DNA of 64,000 nt from Arcobacter sp. GTDB taxonomy: Bacteria; Campylobacterota; Campylobacteria; Campylobacterales; Arcobacteraceae. The notes under the pieces were generated by a model that searched no databases, was not told the DNA's origin, and saw only the letters and a program-made list of their open reading frames with translations. This document shows, piece by piece, positions 45,027 to 53,857 of this stretch. The DNA is taken from positions 244,883 through 308,882 of the forward strand of contig PKUJ01000010.1 in the NCBI GenBank assembly GCA_002869565.1. The letters run 5' to 3'. Position 1 is the first letter of the stretch. Each line of letters starts with the position of its first letter. The position numbers were made by a program, and so were the translations under genes.

Positions 45027-45945
45027 ATGCGAATGCAGGTTCTAAGAAAGGAATAATCTGTTTTTTTCGTGATAGACAACCGTCTAACCAAACTTTTCCG
45101 TCATCTAACTCTACATCAAAAGCTGATTCGAAAACTGAATTATCAACAGATGCAACAATTACTTCTGAACCTTCTTTCATAATATCTGTTAAAAGTAAAC
45201 ATGCAGTATGAAGATTATGTTCAGCTCTTAAATCTTCTAAATCTGCTTCTAAATCATCTTTAATTTCATCAAAAATTGCTAAATCTACAACTTCAAGTTG
45301 CCCAATCCCTACTTTGTTACCATGCATATCAAATGGTTTATAATCTCTTAAAATCAAGTCTCTAGCACTTACACCTTCAACTTGTGATTTTACTTTAAAC
45401 ATTTCCATACCTAAAGCACCAAAATCTTCAACACCACAAATTTCTGCAAGTTCTCTAACTGCTTTAATATCAGTATCAGTACATGTTGGAGATTTGAAAA
45501 TTACTGTATCAGATAAAATTGCACACATCATGATTCCAGCGATATCTTTTGGAATCTCAACACCATGATAATCGTACATCTCTTTAACGATTGTATTAGT
45601 ACAACCAACAGGTCTAATCCAACACTCTAAAGGAGCCGAAGTTGTAATATCACCTAATTTATGATGATCAACAATTCCAACAACAGTTGCCTCATCTAAA
45701 TCAGCAGGAGCTTGTCCTCTGTCAGAATAATCAGTAATAAAAAGTTCACATCCAGCAAATTGATATTTGAGTTCTGGCGCTTCAAATCCAAATTTTTCTA
45801 AGATAAACTTAGTTTCCGGATTTAGTTCACCTTGACGTGCAGGAATTGCTTCTCTTCCAATTTTGTTTAAAAGGTAAGCTAAAGAGATTGCTGAACAGAT
45901 TGAATCTGAATCAGGAGTTGTATGTCAACATGTATAAATTGCCAT
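45025..45945 (-). CDS. ppaC: Manganese-dependent inorganic pyrophosphatase with in-frame TGA at codon 7
   Basis: Family II (DHH) pyrophosphatase of 306 codons, the usual length, with AGGAAA seven bases before the ATG at 45945. The frame reads Met-Ala-Ile-Tyr-Thr-Cys, then TGA (45925-45927), then 'HTTPDSDSICSAISLAYLL'. The TGA is where the family has the conserved Gly of 'GHxxPDxDS'. All later features are intact: Mn ligands His8, Asp12, Asp14, Asp72 or Asp75, 'VDHHKLGD' (Asp93-His94-His95), and the C-terminal 'SRKKQIIP'. The only later Met start (codon 123, 45579) would lose the whole metal site. So the codon is read through, as Sec or otherwise, or the gene is inactive through a GGA-to-TGA change, or the base is wrong. 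The enzyme hydrolyses pyrophosphate in the cytosol. Confidence 0.85.
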
Positions 45946-46246
45946 AAAATTTCCTATCTTAAGTTTTCGTGATTTTATCCAAAGTTAAGTTATTTTACTT
46001 TTAAATAAAAAACAACTTTTATTTATTTATCAATAAATTTAATTTTTTTCGACATCTTCACAATTAAAATACCCTTTATTTAAAATAGTTAGAGCTGAAC
46101 CAACAGCAAAAATTCTTTTTTGTACCTGTTAAATAAACTTTACAAACTTTTTCTATCTAATTTTACAGCCACTATTGCAGATATAAGGAAATTAGTTTCA
46201 TTATTAATAAAAAGAATATAAGATACAATTAAAACAAGGAGTTATA
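45946..46246. promoter_or_regulatory. Divergent intergenic region ppaC-ferritin
   Basis: About 300 bases with no gene. Only AT-rich promoter-like sequence was seen, for example TATAAG about 27 bases before the ferritin ATG and AAGGAG as its ribosome site. I looked for a Fur-like or iron box and did not find a convincing one. Confidence 0.4.
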
Positions 46247-46756
46247 ATGTTAAAAAAAGAAATTGCAAATGCGTTAATATTACAGTTAAATAAAGAGTTT
46301 CAATCAGCATATATCTATTTGGGGATGTCAGCTTATGCTTCAAAAATAGGTTTAAATGGCTCATCAAGTTGGTTTTTAATCCAATACCAAGAAGAAGTTG
46401 CCCATGCAATGAAACTATTTAAATATCTTGAAGACCAAGATGTGGATATTACTTTACCAAAAATTGAAAAGGCAAATGTAGATTTTGAATCTATTTTAGA
46501 TACTTTTAAAAAAGCTTTAAAACATGAAATTTTTATGAGTGCAAATTTAAATGAACTAAGTGATTTGACCATGAAAAATAAAGATCATGCTACTTATAAT
46601 ATGCTTCAATGGTATGTTACAGAACAAGTAGAAGAAGAAGCTACGTTAAATACTATTATCGACAAAATAAAACTTGTAGGAGACAATGGTTATGGACTTT
46701 ATGCAATAGACCAAGAATTAGGTGCAAGAGTTTTTGTAGATCCAACATCAAATTAA
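46247..46756 (+). CDS. ftn: Ferritin (non-haem iron storage)
   Basis: A 169-residue four-helix-bundle ferritin. Ferroxidase-centre residues are present: Glu17, Glu50 and His53 in 'YQEEVAHAMK', Glu94, Gln127 and Glu130 in 'EQVEEEA'. Typical blocks are 'EFQSAYIYLGMSAYAS' and 'LYAIDQELGAR'. It stores iron as a 24-mer in the cytosol and protects from Fenton chemistry. It has a good ribosome site and its own terminator shared with the convergent asparaginase gene. Confidence 0.95.
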   Translation: MLKKEIANALILQLNKEFQSAYIYLGMSAYASKIGLNGSSSWFLIQYQEEVAHAMKLFKYLEDQDVDITLPKIEKANVDFESILDTFKKALKHEIFMSANLNELSDLTMKNKDHATYNMLQWYVTEQVEEEATLNTIIDKIKLVGDNGYGLYAIDQELGARVFVDPTSN

Positions 46757-46784
46757 TAAATAAGAGTTGAAACTCTTATTTATT
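46755..46784. terminator. Bidirectional terminator between ferritin and asparaginase-domain gene
   Basis: Perfect 14-bp arms AATAAATAAGAGTT / AACTCTTATTTATT around GA, directly after the ferritin stop and overlapping the end of the convergent gene. It shares the AATAAGAG/CTCTTATT core with three other terminators here. Confidence 0.85.
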
Positions 46785-47274
46785 CTTGAATTAAAAACTT
46801 TCCTAAGCTTTTATCTTTTAAAAGCTTAGAGGCATCAACAACAACACCATGCATTGCTAAATATATACCATTTTCAACATTAGCACTTAAAAATCCCAAT
46901 GCTTGTGAAAAATTCATAGTAGCTTCAACCTCATCTATACTCATAGGAATCATTGCTCCTGTAAATACAATTTTTTTATTTGAAATTTGTTCTCTTAAAA
47001 ATGCTGAAGTTAAATCAACTGTATCTGTACCATGAATAATAATAATTTTGTCATTAATAGTTTCATTTACTACATTTGTAATAAGTTGTCTATCTTCATC
47101 AGTCATATCCAAACTATCTTTTGAAACAATATTTTTAATTTCAAAATCTACGTTATGACAAGAAGCTATTATTTTGTCAAGAGCAATATTATCAACTGGG
47201 ACTTCTAAAGCCCCTTTAAGTGGATTATATCGTTTATTAAATGTTCCACCTGTATTTATAATAGTAATATTCAT
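46780..47274 (-). CDS. Single-domain asparaginase-like protein
   Basis: A 164-residue protein equal to the N-terminal domain of bacterial L-asparaginases (usually about 330 residues): 'ITIINTGGTFN' with the nucleophile Thr8, 'SKDSLDMTDED', 'IIIIHGTDTVDLTSAFL' (HGTDT at 81-85) and 'KIVFTGAMIPMS'. The C-terminal domain is absent, and a terminator follows the stop, so this is not a frameshift. Since the first domain holds most catalytic residues, a small active enzyme as a different oligomer is possible. It starts one base before the end of aspA, so the pair may convert asparagine to aspartate and then to fumarate. Confidence 0.75.
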   Translation of the reverse strand: MNITIINTGGTFNKRYNPLKGALEVPVDNIALDKIIASCHNVDFEIKNIVSKDSLDMTDEDRQLITNVVNETINDKIIIIHGTDTVDLTSAFLREQISNKKIVFTGAMIPMSIDEVEATMNFSQALGFLSANVENGIYLAMHGVVVDASKLLKDKSLGKFLIQE

Positions 47275-48680
47275 TATTTTCCTTTGTAGTTAGTTACCAT
47301 ATTCTTTGGATGAAGAAGTTCATCAAGTTCTTCTTTTGTAAATAATTTCTGCTCTAGTACAATATCATATACTCTTCTATTTGTAGCTAATGCTTCTTTT
47401 GCGATTGCTGAACTTTTTTCATATCCTAATATTGGATTTAAACAAGTTACTAATGTAACAGAATTTAAAATATATTCCATACATACATCTTCATTTGCAG
47501 TAATTCCTTTTACACATTTTTCAGCCAATGTATAAAAAGATCTTCTCATCATATTTATTGAAGTAAATAGTTTATATGCAATTAATGGTTCAAAAACATT
47601 TAATTGTAATTGACCACCTTCACAAGCAATTGAAATTGTAGCATCTGCTCCAATTACATCAAAAGCAACTTGATTTACAACTTCAGGTATAACTGGGTTC
47701 ACTTTACCTGGCATAATTGAACTTCCAGGCTGTACTTTTGGAAGATTAATTTCATTAAATCCAGCTCTTGGACCTGAACTTAATAGTCTTAAGTCATTAC
47801 ATATTTTTGATATTTTTATAGCAACTCTTTTTAATATTCCAGAGATATGTACAAAAGCACCAGTATCTTGAGTAGCTTCAATTAAGTCACCAGCACTAAT
47901 ATAATCAACCCCTGTAACTTCTCTTAAATTACTTATTACTTTTCTTTGATACGCAGCTTTTGCGTTGATACCTGTACCAATTGCAGTTGCACCAAGATTT
48001 ACTTCTTTTAATAAAGCTTGAGTCTCTCTTAATCTAAAAATATCTTCATCAATCATAACTGCGTAAGTTTTAAACTCTTGACCTAAAGTCATAGGAACAG
48101 CATCTTGTAATTGTGTTCTCCCCATCTTTAAAACATCTTTAAATTCTATAGACTTTTCTTCAAATGCATCTCTTAAATATCTAAGCGAATCTTTTAATTT
48201 ATAAATCAATTCATGAAGAGTAAGTTTGATTGCTGTTGGATATACATCATTTGTTGATTGAGACATATTTATATGATTATTTGGGTGAATAATATCATAA
48301 GAACTTCTTGATTTTCCTAGTATCTCTAAAGCTCTATTTGCGATAACTTCATTTGCATTCATATTTGTTGAAGTTCCAGCTCCACCTTGAATTGGATCTA
48401 CGATAAATTGGTCATGAAATTTACCATCAATAATTTCATTACAAGCTTGAATAATAGCATCTCTTTGGATGTCTGTTAAATCACCTAATTCAAAATTTGT
48501 CAAAGCACAAGCTTTTTTAACTTTCGCAAGCGATTTAATAAAATTTGGGAAAAGAGACAACTCTGTTTTCGTAATATGAAAATTTTCTTTTGCTCTTAAT
48601 GTTTGAATACCGTAGTAAGCATCTGATTCTATCTCTTTTTCACCTAAAAAATCTTTTTCTATTCTAAATTTCTTTTCCAT
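47274..48680 (-). CDS. aspA: Aspartate ammonia-lyase (aspartase)
   Basis: A 468-residue fumarase/aspartase-superfamily enzyme. The signature 'GSSIMPGKVNPVIPE' is present, as are 'GGAGTSTNMNANEVIANRALE' and 'SQSTNDVYPTAIKLTLHEL'. It converts aspartate to fumarate and ammonia, an important entry of amino-acid carbon in campylobacters, which use aspartate as carbon source and fumarate as electron acceptor. Overlaps the downstream asparaginase-like gene by one base. A near -35 inverted repeat (48723-48742) may be its operator. Confidence 0.95.
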   Translation of the reverse strand: MEKKFRIEKDFLGEKEIESDAYYGIQTLRAKENFHITKTELSLFPNFIKSLAKVKKACALTNFELGDLTDIQRDAIIQACNEIIDGKFHDQFIVDPIQGGAGTSTNMNANEVIANRALEILGKSRSSYDIIHPNNHINMSQSTNDVYPTAIKLTLHELIYKLKDSLRYLRDAFEEKSIEFKDVLKMGRTQLQDAVPMTLGQEFKTYAVMIDEDIFRLRETQALLKEVNLGATAIGTGINAKAAYQRKVISNLREVTGVDYISAGDLIEATQDTGAFVHISGILKRVAIKISKICNDLRLLSSGPRAGFNEINLPKVQPGSSIMPGKVNPVIPEVVNQVAFDVIGADATISIACEGGQLQLNVFEPLIAYKLFTSINMMRRSFYTLAEKCVKGITANEDVCMEYILNSVTLVTCLNPILGYEKSSAIAKEALATNRRVYDIVLEQKLFTKEELDELLHPKNMVTNYKGK

Positions 48681-48722
48681 AAATTTTCCCTATATATTAG
48701 ATAAATGAATTGTACTAAAATT

Positions 48723-48742
48723 TCATAATAATTACATTATGA
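48723..48742. promoter_or_regulatory. Inverted repeat upstream of aspA
   Basis: 7-bp arms TCATAAT / ATTATGA separated by six bases, about 43 bases before the aspA ATG and just before a TACAAT -10-like box. It is a plausible regulator site; the regulator is not identified. Confidence 0.35.
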
Positions 48743-48848
48743 TTTTTTTTAAAATTACATATTTTATTTTAGCCTATAAAAGTAGTGAAAAAGTGTTATT
48801 TATATAATATTTGATGGACTAATTGCAAGTTTATTAAAAGAAGTTCTT

Positions 48849-49673
48849 TTATTTACATAAATTAAAAATACCGCGTATAAAATGATACATAATAAAAAGA
48901 AAAATAATTGGTAAAAGCATTGTTTGGAAAACAAAAGCAATAATTAGGGCAACAATATATTCACTTGAATTATCTACTGCTTTTTTATACTCATCTACTT
49001 TTTTACTATAATAGTTTGAATCAAATTTATTAACAACTTTATTAAAAAAAGAACCTTCTTCTTTTTGTGTTATAGTATTTGATGTCACTTGATTAATATC
49101 TTCTTTTACTTTTATTATATTGTCATTAAGTTTTTCAATATTATATTCTTGCTTAACAAAATTATTATAAGTAATATCATTTACTAAACCAATAAGTGGC
49201 ACAGAGAAACGAAGAAAAACTAATATAACAGTTATTTTAAAAAAAAGTGTTCTAAATCGTTCATCTTTTGCAAAACGATAAAATATCCATATATTTAGAA
49301 TCAACACACAAAAGAGCAAAATACCATTGTATACATCAGCCGTAACAAAATTCATCATTATTTTTTGGATGCCAAGAGAAGTCATACTTAGAAGCATCAC
49401 AAAAGAAAATTGTTCCACTAAATCATTTACAGGATCTAGAACTTCACCAATTGCAACAGTCAAAAAAGGTAAATCAAGTTCTGTACCTTGGGCTAGTGAG
49501 ATCACTGCATTTAGTGCTTTTGCACTACCAAAAACAATAACTGATTGATTAAAACTTTTATCAACAAGTGCTTTGCCTTTTATATCCAAAGTATATGAAA
49601 ATGCGAAAAATATAACTAATATAGATAATAATAAAATTAAAAGTTTATTCCAATATGTTTTTAAAATTTGCAT
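48849..49673 (-). CDS. Hypothetical multi-pass membrane protein
   Basis: A 274-residue protein: one N-terminal membrane helix, then an amphipathic region with 'FGSAKALNAVISLAQGTELDLPFLTVAIGEVLDPVNDLVEQFSFVMLLSMTSLGIQKI', two hydrophobic helices, a soluble coiled-coil section (about 185-240), and one or two more helices at the end. The 'LDPVNDLVEQFSxVM' region looks conserved in uncharacterised membrane proteins of several proteobacteria (from memory, not checked). Function unknown. It stands alone between aspA and a two-component system. Confidence 0.55.
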   Translation of the reverse strand: MQILKTYWNKLLILLLSILVIFFAFSYTLDIKGKALVDKSFNQSVIVFGSAKALNAVISLAQGTELDLPFLTVAIGEVLDPVNDLVEQFSFVMLLSMTSLGIQKIMMNFVTADVYNGILLFCVLILNIWIFYRFAKDERFRTLFFKITVILVFLRFSVPLIGLVNDITYNNFVKQEYNIEKLNDNIIKVKEDINQVTSNTITQKEEGSFFNKVVNKFDSNYYSKKVDEYKKAVDNSSEYIVALIIAFVFQTMLLPIIFLFIMYHFIRGIFNLCK

Positions 49674-49714
49674 GAGCTATCTTTATAAAAATTTTTATCA
49701 TTATAACAAAGTAA

Positions 49715-50392
49715 CTATTTATCTAAAGTATATCCTTCTTGTGGAACATTTTTTAGAATATTAATAGGAAGTTTTGCCCTTACTTCTTTAATAAATGATT
49801 TTAAAGCATGCGTTGTCATCTCTTTATCTATCCATAGTTCTTCTTCTATTTCATTATAAGTAAGAATAGCACCATTTTTTTCATGCAAAAGTTGTAAGAA
49901 CTCTTTTTCTCTTTTTCTTAAAGATATAGTTTCTTCTTTAAAATGCAGTTCTCTTTTCTCTAAATCTAAAACCAAACCTTCACACAATAAAATAGGTTCA
50001 AGTTTTTTTTCTAAATATTTCAAGAGGGCATCATTTAATTTTTTTAAATTTAATGGTTTTAAAATAAAGTAGTTAATATTTAAATTTATCAAATCAATTA
50101 GATATTCTTCATTTGAATGTGCTGTAAGCATTATAATCGTGGTATGAAAATCATTTTTTCTAACTTTTTTAACAAATTCAATTCCATCACAATTTTTCAT
50201 TTGTATATCAGAAAGAATAATTTTTGGATTATAATCTTTATATATTTCATAGGCTTCATTTCCATCACGTGCCTCATATACATCATCAAAATAATATTTT
50301 AATGTATCAACAATTACTTTTCTAATTCCATCTTCATCTTCAACACATAAAATTGGAATATCCCGTAATTCTTCTAATAAAATTTCATTCAT
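49715..50392 (-). CDS. OmpR-family response regulator
   Basis: A 225-residue regulator. The receiver domain has 'ILCVEDEDGIRKVI', the phosphoacceptor Asp in 'IILSDIQMKNCDG', and 'FILKPLN' with the conserved Lys. A winged-helix DNA-binding domain follows ('LRKREKEFLQLLHEKNGAILTYNEIEEELW' to 'GYTLDK'). It is 15 bases after the histidine kinase gene and is its likely partner. Targets may include the nearby symporter or the membrane protein downstream, but no site was identified. Confidence 0.92.
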   Translation of the reverse strand: MNEILLEELRDIPILCVEDEDGIRKVIVDTLKYYFDDVYEARDGNEAYEIYKDYNPKIILSDIQMKNCDGIEFVKKVRKNDFHTTIIMLTAHSNEEYLIDLINLNINYFILKPLNLKKLNDALLKYLEKKLEPILLCEGLVLDLEKRELHFKEETISLRKREKEFLQLLHEKNGAILTYNEIEEELWIDKEMTTHALKSFIKEVRAKLPINILKNVPQEGYTLDK

Positions 50393-50407
50393 ATTAATAT
50401 CCTATTT

Positions 50408-51523
50408 TTATAAAAGTACTATTTTAAATACAGCACCTTTTTCATCATTTTGAACACTTAATTCTCCTCCCATATTTCTTTCAATTATGAGTTTAGAAAT
50501 ATATAGTCCTAAACCAGTTCCTTTTGAAGAATCTTTTGTGGAAAAATATGGATCAAAAATCAAATCAAAATTTTCCTCTCTTATTCCACCAGCATTGTCA
50601 CTGACTAGAACAATACTTAAAGAACCGCGAGTTTTAATAGTAAGATTTATTTCTGGGTCTTGAATATTTTTTTCAACTAAAATATCCCTTGCATTTGAAA
50701 TTAAATTTAAAATTACTTGGGAATATTCAGTAGGATAACCAAAAATTTCTTTATCATTCTCAACATTTAATATTAATTTTATCGAACTTTCTTTTAATGT
50801 TGCATCTATTAAATTAATAGCCTTTTTACAGGAGTCAAGAATAAAAAAGTTTTCTTTTTTCTTATCTGGTTTGTAAAAGTTTCTAAAATCATCAATTGTA
50901 TTTGACATAAACTCAATCATTTTATCACTTCGTTCAATTGAGTTTAAAATATGTTTATCATTGACTTTTTTAAATCTTGTTGCAGTTTCTAATTCCATTA
51001 AAACACCTGATAACTCCGTTAAAGGTTGTCTCCATTGATGAGCAATCATAGCAATCATAGAACCCATACGAGCTAATCTTGATTGTTCTAATATTGCTTT
51101 ATCTTTTCTTTTTCCATCTTCTACTCCAGCTTTTACTTTAGTTGCTAATGTTTTATTTAGATTTTTTAACTTTTCATTTTTATTATGAACTTCTTCTTTA
51201 TATCTTTTAATAACGTCACCAATAATTGAAGTCATAAGAAAAGAGAAAAGTGCCATGAAAATAAGAACTGTCGAAGTAAGAATAAGCATAAAATTAGTAA
51301 ATTTATCTTCTCTTTTTTTTAGCTCTTCTTTTTTTTCTTTTATTATTAGGTTTAAGTCTTTACTCTTTTTTAATTCATGAATTTTTACATATGATGATAA
51401 ATCTTTTTCTAGGTTATCTCTTGTAGTTTTTAGATAGTATGATGTAGAAAAAAAAGAAAGAAAAATAATACATATAAAAGGAATTGTTATTGTAAAAAAA
51501 GGTATTCCTTCTTTATTAAACAT
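50408..51523 (-). CDS. Membrane sensor histidine kinase
   Basis: A kinase of 371 residues from the ATG at 51523, which has AAGGA six bases upstream (the longer frame to 51565 lacks one). Two membrane helices ('FFTITIPFICIIFLSFFSTSYYL' and 'FMLILTSTVLIFMALFSFLMTSII') flank a short periplasmic part; a coiled coil leads to the H-box 'MIAHQWRQPLTELSG', then 'QVILNLISNARDILV' (N-box) and 'GTGLGLYISKLIIE' (G-box). It phosphorylates the response regulator just downstream. The small sensor region (about 35 residues) suggests sensing within or near the membrane. Confidence 0.92.
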   Translation of the reverse strand: MFNKEGIPFFTITIPFICIIFLSFFSTSYYLKTTRDNLEKDLSSYVKIHELKKSKDLNLIIKEKKEELKKREDKFTNFMLILTSTVLIFMALFSFLMTSIIGDVIKRYKEEVHNKNEKLKNLNKTLATKVKAGVEDGKRKDKAILEQSRLARMGSMIAMIAHQWRQPLTELSGVLMELETATRFKKVNDKHILNSIERSDKMIEFMSNTIDDFRNFYKPDKKKENFFILDSCKKAINLIDATLKESSIKLILNVENDKEIFGYPTEYSQVILNLISNARDILVEKNIQDPEINLTIKTRGSLSIVLVSDNAGGIREENFDLIFDPYFSTKDSSKGTGLGLYISKLIIERNMGGELSVQNDEKGAVFKIVLL

Positions 51524-51664
51524 ATTTGTCCTTAATTTATGAATTCGTATGTATATCTTGTCCAATTTTTATTAAAAAGTAGCTGTTATAAACTGGTTGA
51601 AAGAAGTTTTTTTGCTAATAGTTGATTTAAGAAGAAGTGATTTAGTATTACTCATAGAAGAGAT

Positions 51665-51688
51665 AAGCAGAAGCCTAAGCTTCTGCTT
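51665..51688 (-). terminator. Hairpin over the stop of the first AGCS symporter
   Basis: 10-bp arms AAGCAGAAGC / GCTTCTGCTT with loop CTAA; the stop codon lies in the loop. Probable terminator for the symporter, although the U-tract is weak. Confidence 0.5.
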
Positions 51689-53129
51689 CTCCTTTTGCTC
51701 TTTCATCATTGATATTATCAACTATCTCTTTCCACGTCTCTTCATCAATCTTAAATTCACTATAATCGTTATATCTTAAAACTGGTTTTTTACCTTCTTT
51801 AAGTTGTCTCTCATAACCTTTAATAAGTCTAAGAACTGGTTTATAAAGAATAGCAATAACCGTCATATTAATAACAGCTAATAATCCCATTGATAAATCA
51901 GCAAATGAGAAAATTGAAGCTAAATCTTGGAATGAACCCCAAATAATAATAGCAATAACTACTACTCTAAAAGCATTAAATAAGGTTACATTACCTTTTG
52001 AGAAAAAGTTAAGACTATTTTCTGCTAAATAATAGTTATATAACATTGAAGAAAATCCGAATAAGAACAATGCAATAGTTACAAAATAACCACCAAATGG
52101 ACCAATATGCTCAATTAAAGCATTCTGAGTAAGTAAAACTCCTTGAACACCATCAACACCTGGAGTATATACACCAGATAAAAGAATAATAAAAGCTGTA
52201 CAAGAACAAAGAATAATAGTATCAATAAATACTGAAAATGATTGAACAATTCCTTGTTGAACTGGATGTGCTACATAAGCAACTGCAGCAACATTTGGAG
52301 CAGAACCAAGTCCAGCTTCATTTGAGAACATACCTCTTTTTGCACCTTGTAAAATAACAGCACCAATACCACCACTAATTGCAGAGCTTGGATTAAATGC
52401 TTCATTTACAATCATAGAAATCAACCTAGGAATTTCGCCAATATTTAATGCGATTACAACAATAGCAATTAATAAATAGCCAACAGCCATTACAGGAACA
52501 ATAACTTCAGAGAATCTTGTAATTCTTTTAATACCACCAAAAATTGCTAAACCAAAAACAATAGTTAAAACAGCACCAGTTATCCAAGTTGGAATTGCAA
52601 ATGAAGATTCAAATGATGTTGTAATAATAAATGATTGAGTTGCATTAAAAGCAAAACCAAAAGTAAACATTAGTAAAACCGAGATGATTATACCAAGCCA
52701 TCTTTGTCCCAGTGCTTTAGTTACATAATATGCAGGCCCTCCTCTATAAACACAAGAATCTTCTCCATCTTTTTCTTTATAAAGTTGTGCTAAAGAACAC
52801 TCAAAGAAACTTGTACTCATACCTATAAGACCAATAATCCACATCCAGAAAACAGCTCCTGGACCACCTAGTGTAATAGCAACAGCAACACCTGCGATAT
52901 TACCACCGCCAACACGACCAGCAACACTTAACATAAGTGCTTGGAAAGAACTAATATGCCCTTCTTTATCATGTTCTGTTTCTCTTAAGATATTGAACAT
53001 TTTAAAAAAATATCTAAACTGTACAAACCTTGAACTTACTGTAAAAAATATCCCTAAAGCTGGTAATAAATAGATTAAAATATTACCCCAAATAAGGTTA
53101 TTTAAGAAATCATTAATTTCTGCTAACAT
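51675..53129 (-). CDS. Alanine/glycine:cation symporter (AGCS family), copy 1
   Basis: A 484-residue inner-membrane transporter with about ten helices. AGCS marks are 'LMLSVAGRVGGGNIAGVAVAITLGGPGAVFWMW' and 'AKRGMFSNEAGLGSAPNVAAVAYVAHPVQQG'. It imports alanine, glycine or a similar small amino acid with sodium. A second member lies at 56313-57824 with a more complete signal-like N-terminus; the two differ clearly ('GLGSAPNVAA' against 'GVGSAAIAHSA'), so different substrates or regulation are likely. It stands alone upstream of the two-component system. Confidence 0.93.
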   Translation of the reverse strand: MLAEINDFLNNLIWGNILIYLLPALGIFFTVSSRFVQFRYFFKMFNILRETEHDKEGHISSFQALMLSVAGRVGGGNIAGVAVAITLGGPGAVFWMWIIGLIGMSTSFFECSLAQLYKEKDGEDSCVYRGGPAYYVTKALGQRWLGIIISVLLMFTFGFAFNATQSFIITTSFESSFAIPTWITGAVLTIVFGLAIFGGIKRITRFSEVIVPVMAVGYLLIAIVVIALNIGEIPRLISMIVNEAFNPSSAISGGIGAVILQGAKRGMFSNEAGLGSAPNVAAVAYVAHPVQQGIVQSFSVFIDTIILCSCTAFIILLSGVYTPGVDGVQGVLLTQNALIEHIGPFGGYFVTIALFLFGFSSMLYNYYLAENSLNFFSKGNVTLFNAFRVVVIAIIIWGSFQDLASIFSFADLSMGLLAVINMTVIAILYKPVLRLIKGYERQLKEGKKPVLRYNDYSEFKIDEETWKEIVDNINDERAKGEAEA

Positions 53130-53233
53130 ATATTCTCCTTTTATATAAATTCAGTTTAACATTGAAAAGAGGGTTAAAGGTGGGATTTTATATTAGGAAA
53201 GTAATAAATTCTTGAATTATTATATAAGGAATA

Positions 53234-53257
53234 AAATAAGAGCCTAAGCTCTTATTT
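53234..53257 (-). terminator. Terminator of the small 63-residue gene
   Basis: 10-bp arms AAATAAGAGC / GCTCTTATTT with loop CTAA, four bases past the stop codon at 53261, followed leftward by TATT. Confidence 0.8.
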
Positions 53258-53260
53258 AAG

Positions 53261-53452
53261 CTATTTTGCTTGTTTTAAAAGCTTTGATAACCACTTTTCA
53301 GCAGCTTTTACATCTTCAAATCTTTGAGATTTTGCAACTTGATCTTGTCTTTCATAAAATCTTACTCTAATTCCATCTTCAACATGATCAATCTTTGTTC
53401 TAGTGATTTTTGCAAGATTTAAATAAACTCTTTCATTAAGTTTTACAAACAT
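53261..53452 (-). CDS. Small conserved-looking protein of unknown function
   Basis: A 63-residue protein from the ATG at 53452, which has AGGA seven bases upstream; a longer frame to 53482 has none. It starts 'MFVKLNERVYLNLAKITRTKI' and has a beta-beta-helix look with 'GIRVRFYERQDQVAKSQRFEDVKAAEKWLSKLL', which suggests a small folded domain, perhaps nucleic-acid binding because it is basic. It has its own terminator. No family is recognised. Confidence 0.6.
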   Translation of the reverse strand: MFVKLNERVYLNLAKITRTKIDHVEDGIRVRFYERQDQVAKSQRFEDVKAAEKWLSKLLKQAK

Positions 53453-53517
53453 ATTTATCCTTTTTTTGAGAAAGTATATCAAAAAAAATATTTTAGGTCA
53501 AACCTATTTTACTTTTT

Positions 53518-53838
53518 TTAATCAACAAAAGTACTAGACTCTAAGGTATAATCCCTTTCAATTTTTGCAATTCTGATTCTATAATCTTTAAAAATAGAAT
53601 CACGTCCTTTTTTTTGTGCAGACATATGGTCAATGTTTTTTTTCCATACAAGTAAGGACTCTTCATTCTCCCAAAAAGATAAAGACAATAATTTCCCTTC
53701 ATTTACCAAAGATTGAAATCTTTCAATGGAAATAAAACCAGGCATTTTTACAAGTTGTTCTTTTAACATAGCTGCAATATCTAAATATTGATCTTTTTTT
53801 TCATTTGTAATTTCTACTTCAAAGATTACTGCATACAT
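53518..53838 (-). CDS. Antibiotic biosynthesis monooxygenase (ABM) domain protein
   Basis: A 106-residue ferredoxin-like protein with the ABM pattern 'YAVIFEVEITNEKKDQYLDIAAMLKEQLVKMPGFISIERFQSL' and 'GKLLSLSFWENEESLLVWKKNIDHMSAQKKG'. Members are small cofactor-free or haem-degrading monooxygenases, or stress proteins of unknown activity. It lies 19 bases after the MFS transporter and is probably co-transcribed, so the pair may deal with a reactive small molecule. Its substrate is unknown. Confidence 0.85.
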   Translation of the reverse strand: MYAVIFEVEITNEKKDQYLDIAAMLKEQLVKMPGFISIERFQSLVNEGKLLSLSFWENEESLLVWKKNIDHMSAQKKGRDSIFKDYRIRIAKIERDYTLESSTFVD

Positions 53839-53857
53839 AATAATTTTCCTTTTTTAT

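Noticed and set aside
45890-45927. A clear SECIS element after the ppaC TGA
   Set aside because: A 9-bp hairpin is at a fitting distance, but its three-base loop lacks the G expected for SelB recognition, so I report the TGA but do not claim selenocysteine.
46150-46246. Fur box before ferritin
   Set aside because: Only AT-rich sequence with poor match to the known 19-base repeat; not supported by eye.
46780-47274. Asparaginase gene broken by frameshift
   Set aside because: No C-terminal asparaginase domain is found in any frame downstream, and a terminator and the convergent ferritin gene follow at once; a true short form is simpler.
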